Part shown: positions 6,895 through 7,291 of the stretch, piece by piece
Numbering within the stretch: the stretch's first letter is position 1
Layout of the letters: each line of letters begins with the position of its first letter
NCBI GenBank assembly: GCA_020253895.1
Contig: JADDKG010000041.1
Location: 1-7,291, forward strand
Source: Rubrobacter sp.
GTDB lineage: Bacteria > Actinomycetota > Rubrobacteria > Rubrobacterales > Rubrobacteraceae
Direction of reading: 5' to 3'
DNA: 7,291 nucleotides
Program-made: the position numbers and the translations under genes
The notes under the pieces: generated by a model
What the model was told of the DNA's origin: nothing
Databases searched by the model: none
The model's input: only the letters and a program-made list of their open reading frames with translations

Positions 6895-7291
6895 GGCGCC
6901 GGGAGGCGCACAGCCCTTCCACCCCGCAGCACGAGCGGGCCGCCCTCCCCGCGCTCGCCGACCGCGAGGGGGTGCTTGAGGAGCTGGTGCGGGTGATCTG
7001 CGAGGCGTGGGCGTCGTTCGACGCCCCGCGCCCCGCGGAGCCGCAGCCCGACGAGGGGCTGGTCGCACGCCTCGTCGCCCCGCTCCCCGAGGAGCCCGGC
7101 GACGTGGAGGACGCCCTCTCCGACGCCGCGCGGGTGCTGGACGCGAGCGTCTCGCCCTCGCGCCCGCTCAACCTCGGCTACATAGGCTCCACGGGCCTGG
7201 AGATGGGCGTGCTGGCCTCCGCGCTCGCTGCCACCTACGACGTGAACCTCGCGGTGACCGCGGGCGGTGCGGACCTCGTCGAGGAGCAGGC
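6891..7291 (+). CDS. Group II PLP-dependent amino acid decarboxylase, N-terminal part (3' end off window)
   Basis: The reading frame from GTG 6891 runs open through the right edge, giving 133 complete codons of a gene whose family is usually about 450-500 residues. After a charged leader (1-20) it has a helical segment (about 24-45). From about residue 88 the stretch SPSRPLNLGYIGSTGLEMG, then LASALAATYDVNLAVTAGGADLVEEQ, follows the pattern of aromatic-L-amino-acid and diaminobutyrate decarboxylases: a HPRF-like start, a small-residue loop, the LADALAAALNQN-like helix, and a helix ending in an acidic cluster. These cytosolic enzymes turn an amino acid into an amine and CO2 using pyridoxal phosphate. 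The PLP-binding lysine and histidine lie beyond the window, so activity cannot be judged. Pairing with the permease just upstream (GTGA overlap) supports an amino acid or amine substrate. A tyrosine decarboxylase-like or other fold-type I PLP enzyme is the main alternative. Confidence 0.75.
   Translation, partial: MRRREAHSPSTPQHERAALPALADREGVLEELVRVICEAWASFDAPRPAEPQPDEGLVARLVAPLPEEPGDVEDALSDAARVLDASVSPSRPLNLGYIGSTGLEMGVLASALAATYDVNLAVTAGGADLVEEQ

Noticed and set aside
5059..7068. Long open frame of 669 codons on the minus strand
   Set aside because: It lies antisense to the M20, permease and decarboxylase genes. The translation is dominated by Arg, Glu, Asp, Pro and Gly with no recognisable domain, as expected for a shadow frame in very GC-rich DNA.

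Overview
The window is very GC-rich and is coding from end to end. Seven genes lie on the + strand, each overlapping the next by one to four bases. There is no intergenic stretch long enough for an internal promoter or terminator, and no RNA gene, repeat, mobile element or CRISPR array was seen. The first gene is cut at the left edge and the last at the right edge, so the window is an internal slice of a longer operon. The base composition, GTG/TTG starts and protein styles suggest a high-GC actinobacterium. Steady use of ATA for Ile (17 instances in seven genes), which streptomycetes largely avoid, points to a deep lineage such as Rubrobacter or a relative. That placement is inference.

Layout: a cytochrome P450 lacking its N-terminus (1-911); a two-domain extradiol ring-cleavage dioxygenase of the VOC superfamily (908-1831); an acetoacetate-decarboxylase-like protein (1828-2628, TTG start); an aldehyde dehydrogenase resembling hydroxymuconic-semialdehyde dehydrogenases (2625-4091); an M20 metallo-amidohydrolase of the ArgE/DapE type (4088-5365); an APC-superfamily amino acid or amine permease (5365-6894); and the N-terminal part of a group II PLP-dependent amino acid decarboxylase (6891 to the right edge).

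Together these read as a catabolic operon. The permease, amidohydrolase and PLP decarboxylase suggest a nitrogen-containing, amino-acid-like substrate. The P450 could hydroxylate it or an intermediate. The dioxygenase and aldehyde dehydrogenase look like the first two steps of a meta-cleavage (catechol or homoprotocatechuate type) route. The usual tautomerase, decarboxylase, hydratase and aldolase genes of that route are not in the window. An ADC-fold protein sits exactly between dioxygenase and dehydrogenase. It keeps the Schiff-base lysine but appears to lack the arginine of true acetoacetate decarboxylase, which makes it the best candidate here for an undescribed step. Individual family assignments are firm; the pathway is a hypothesis.
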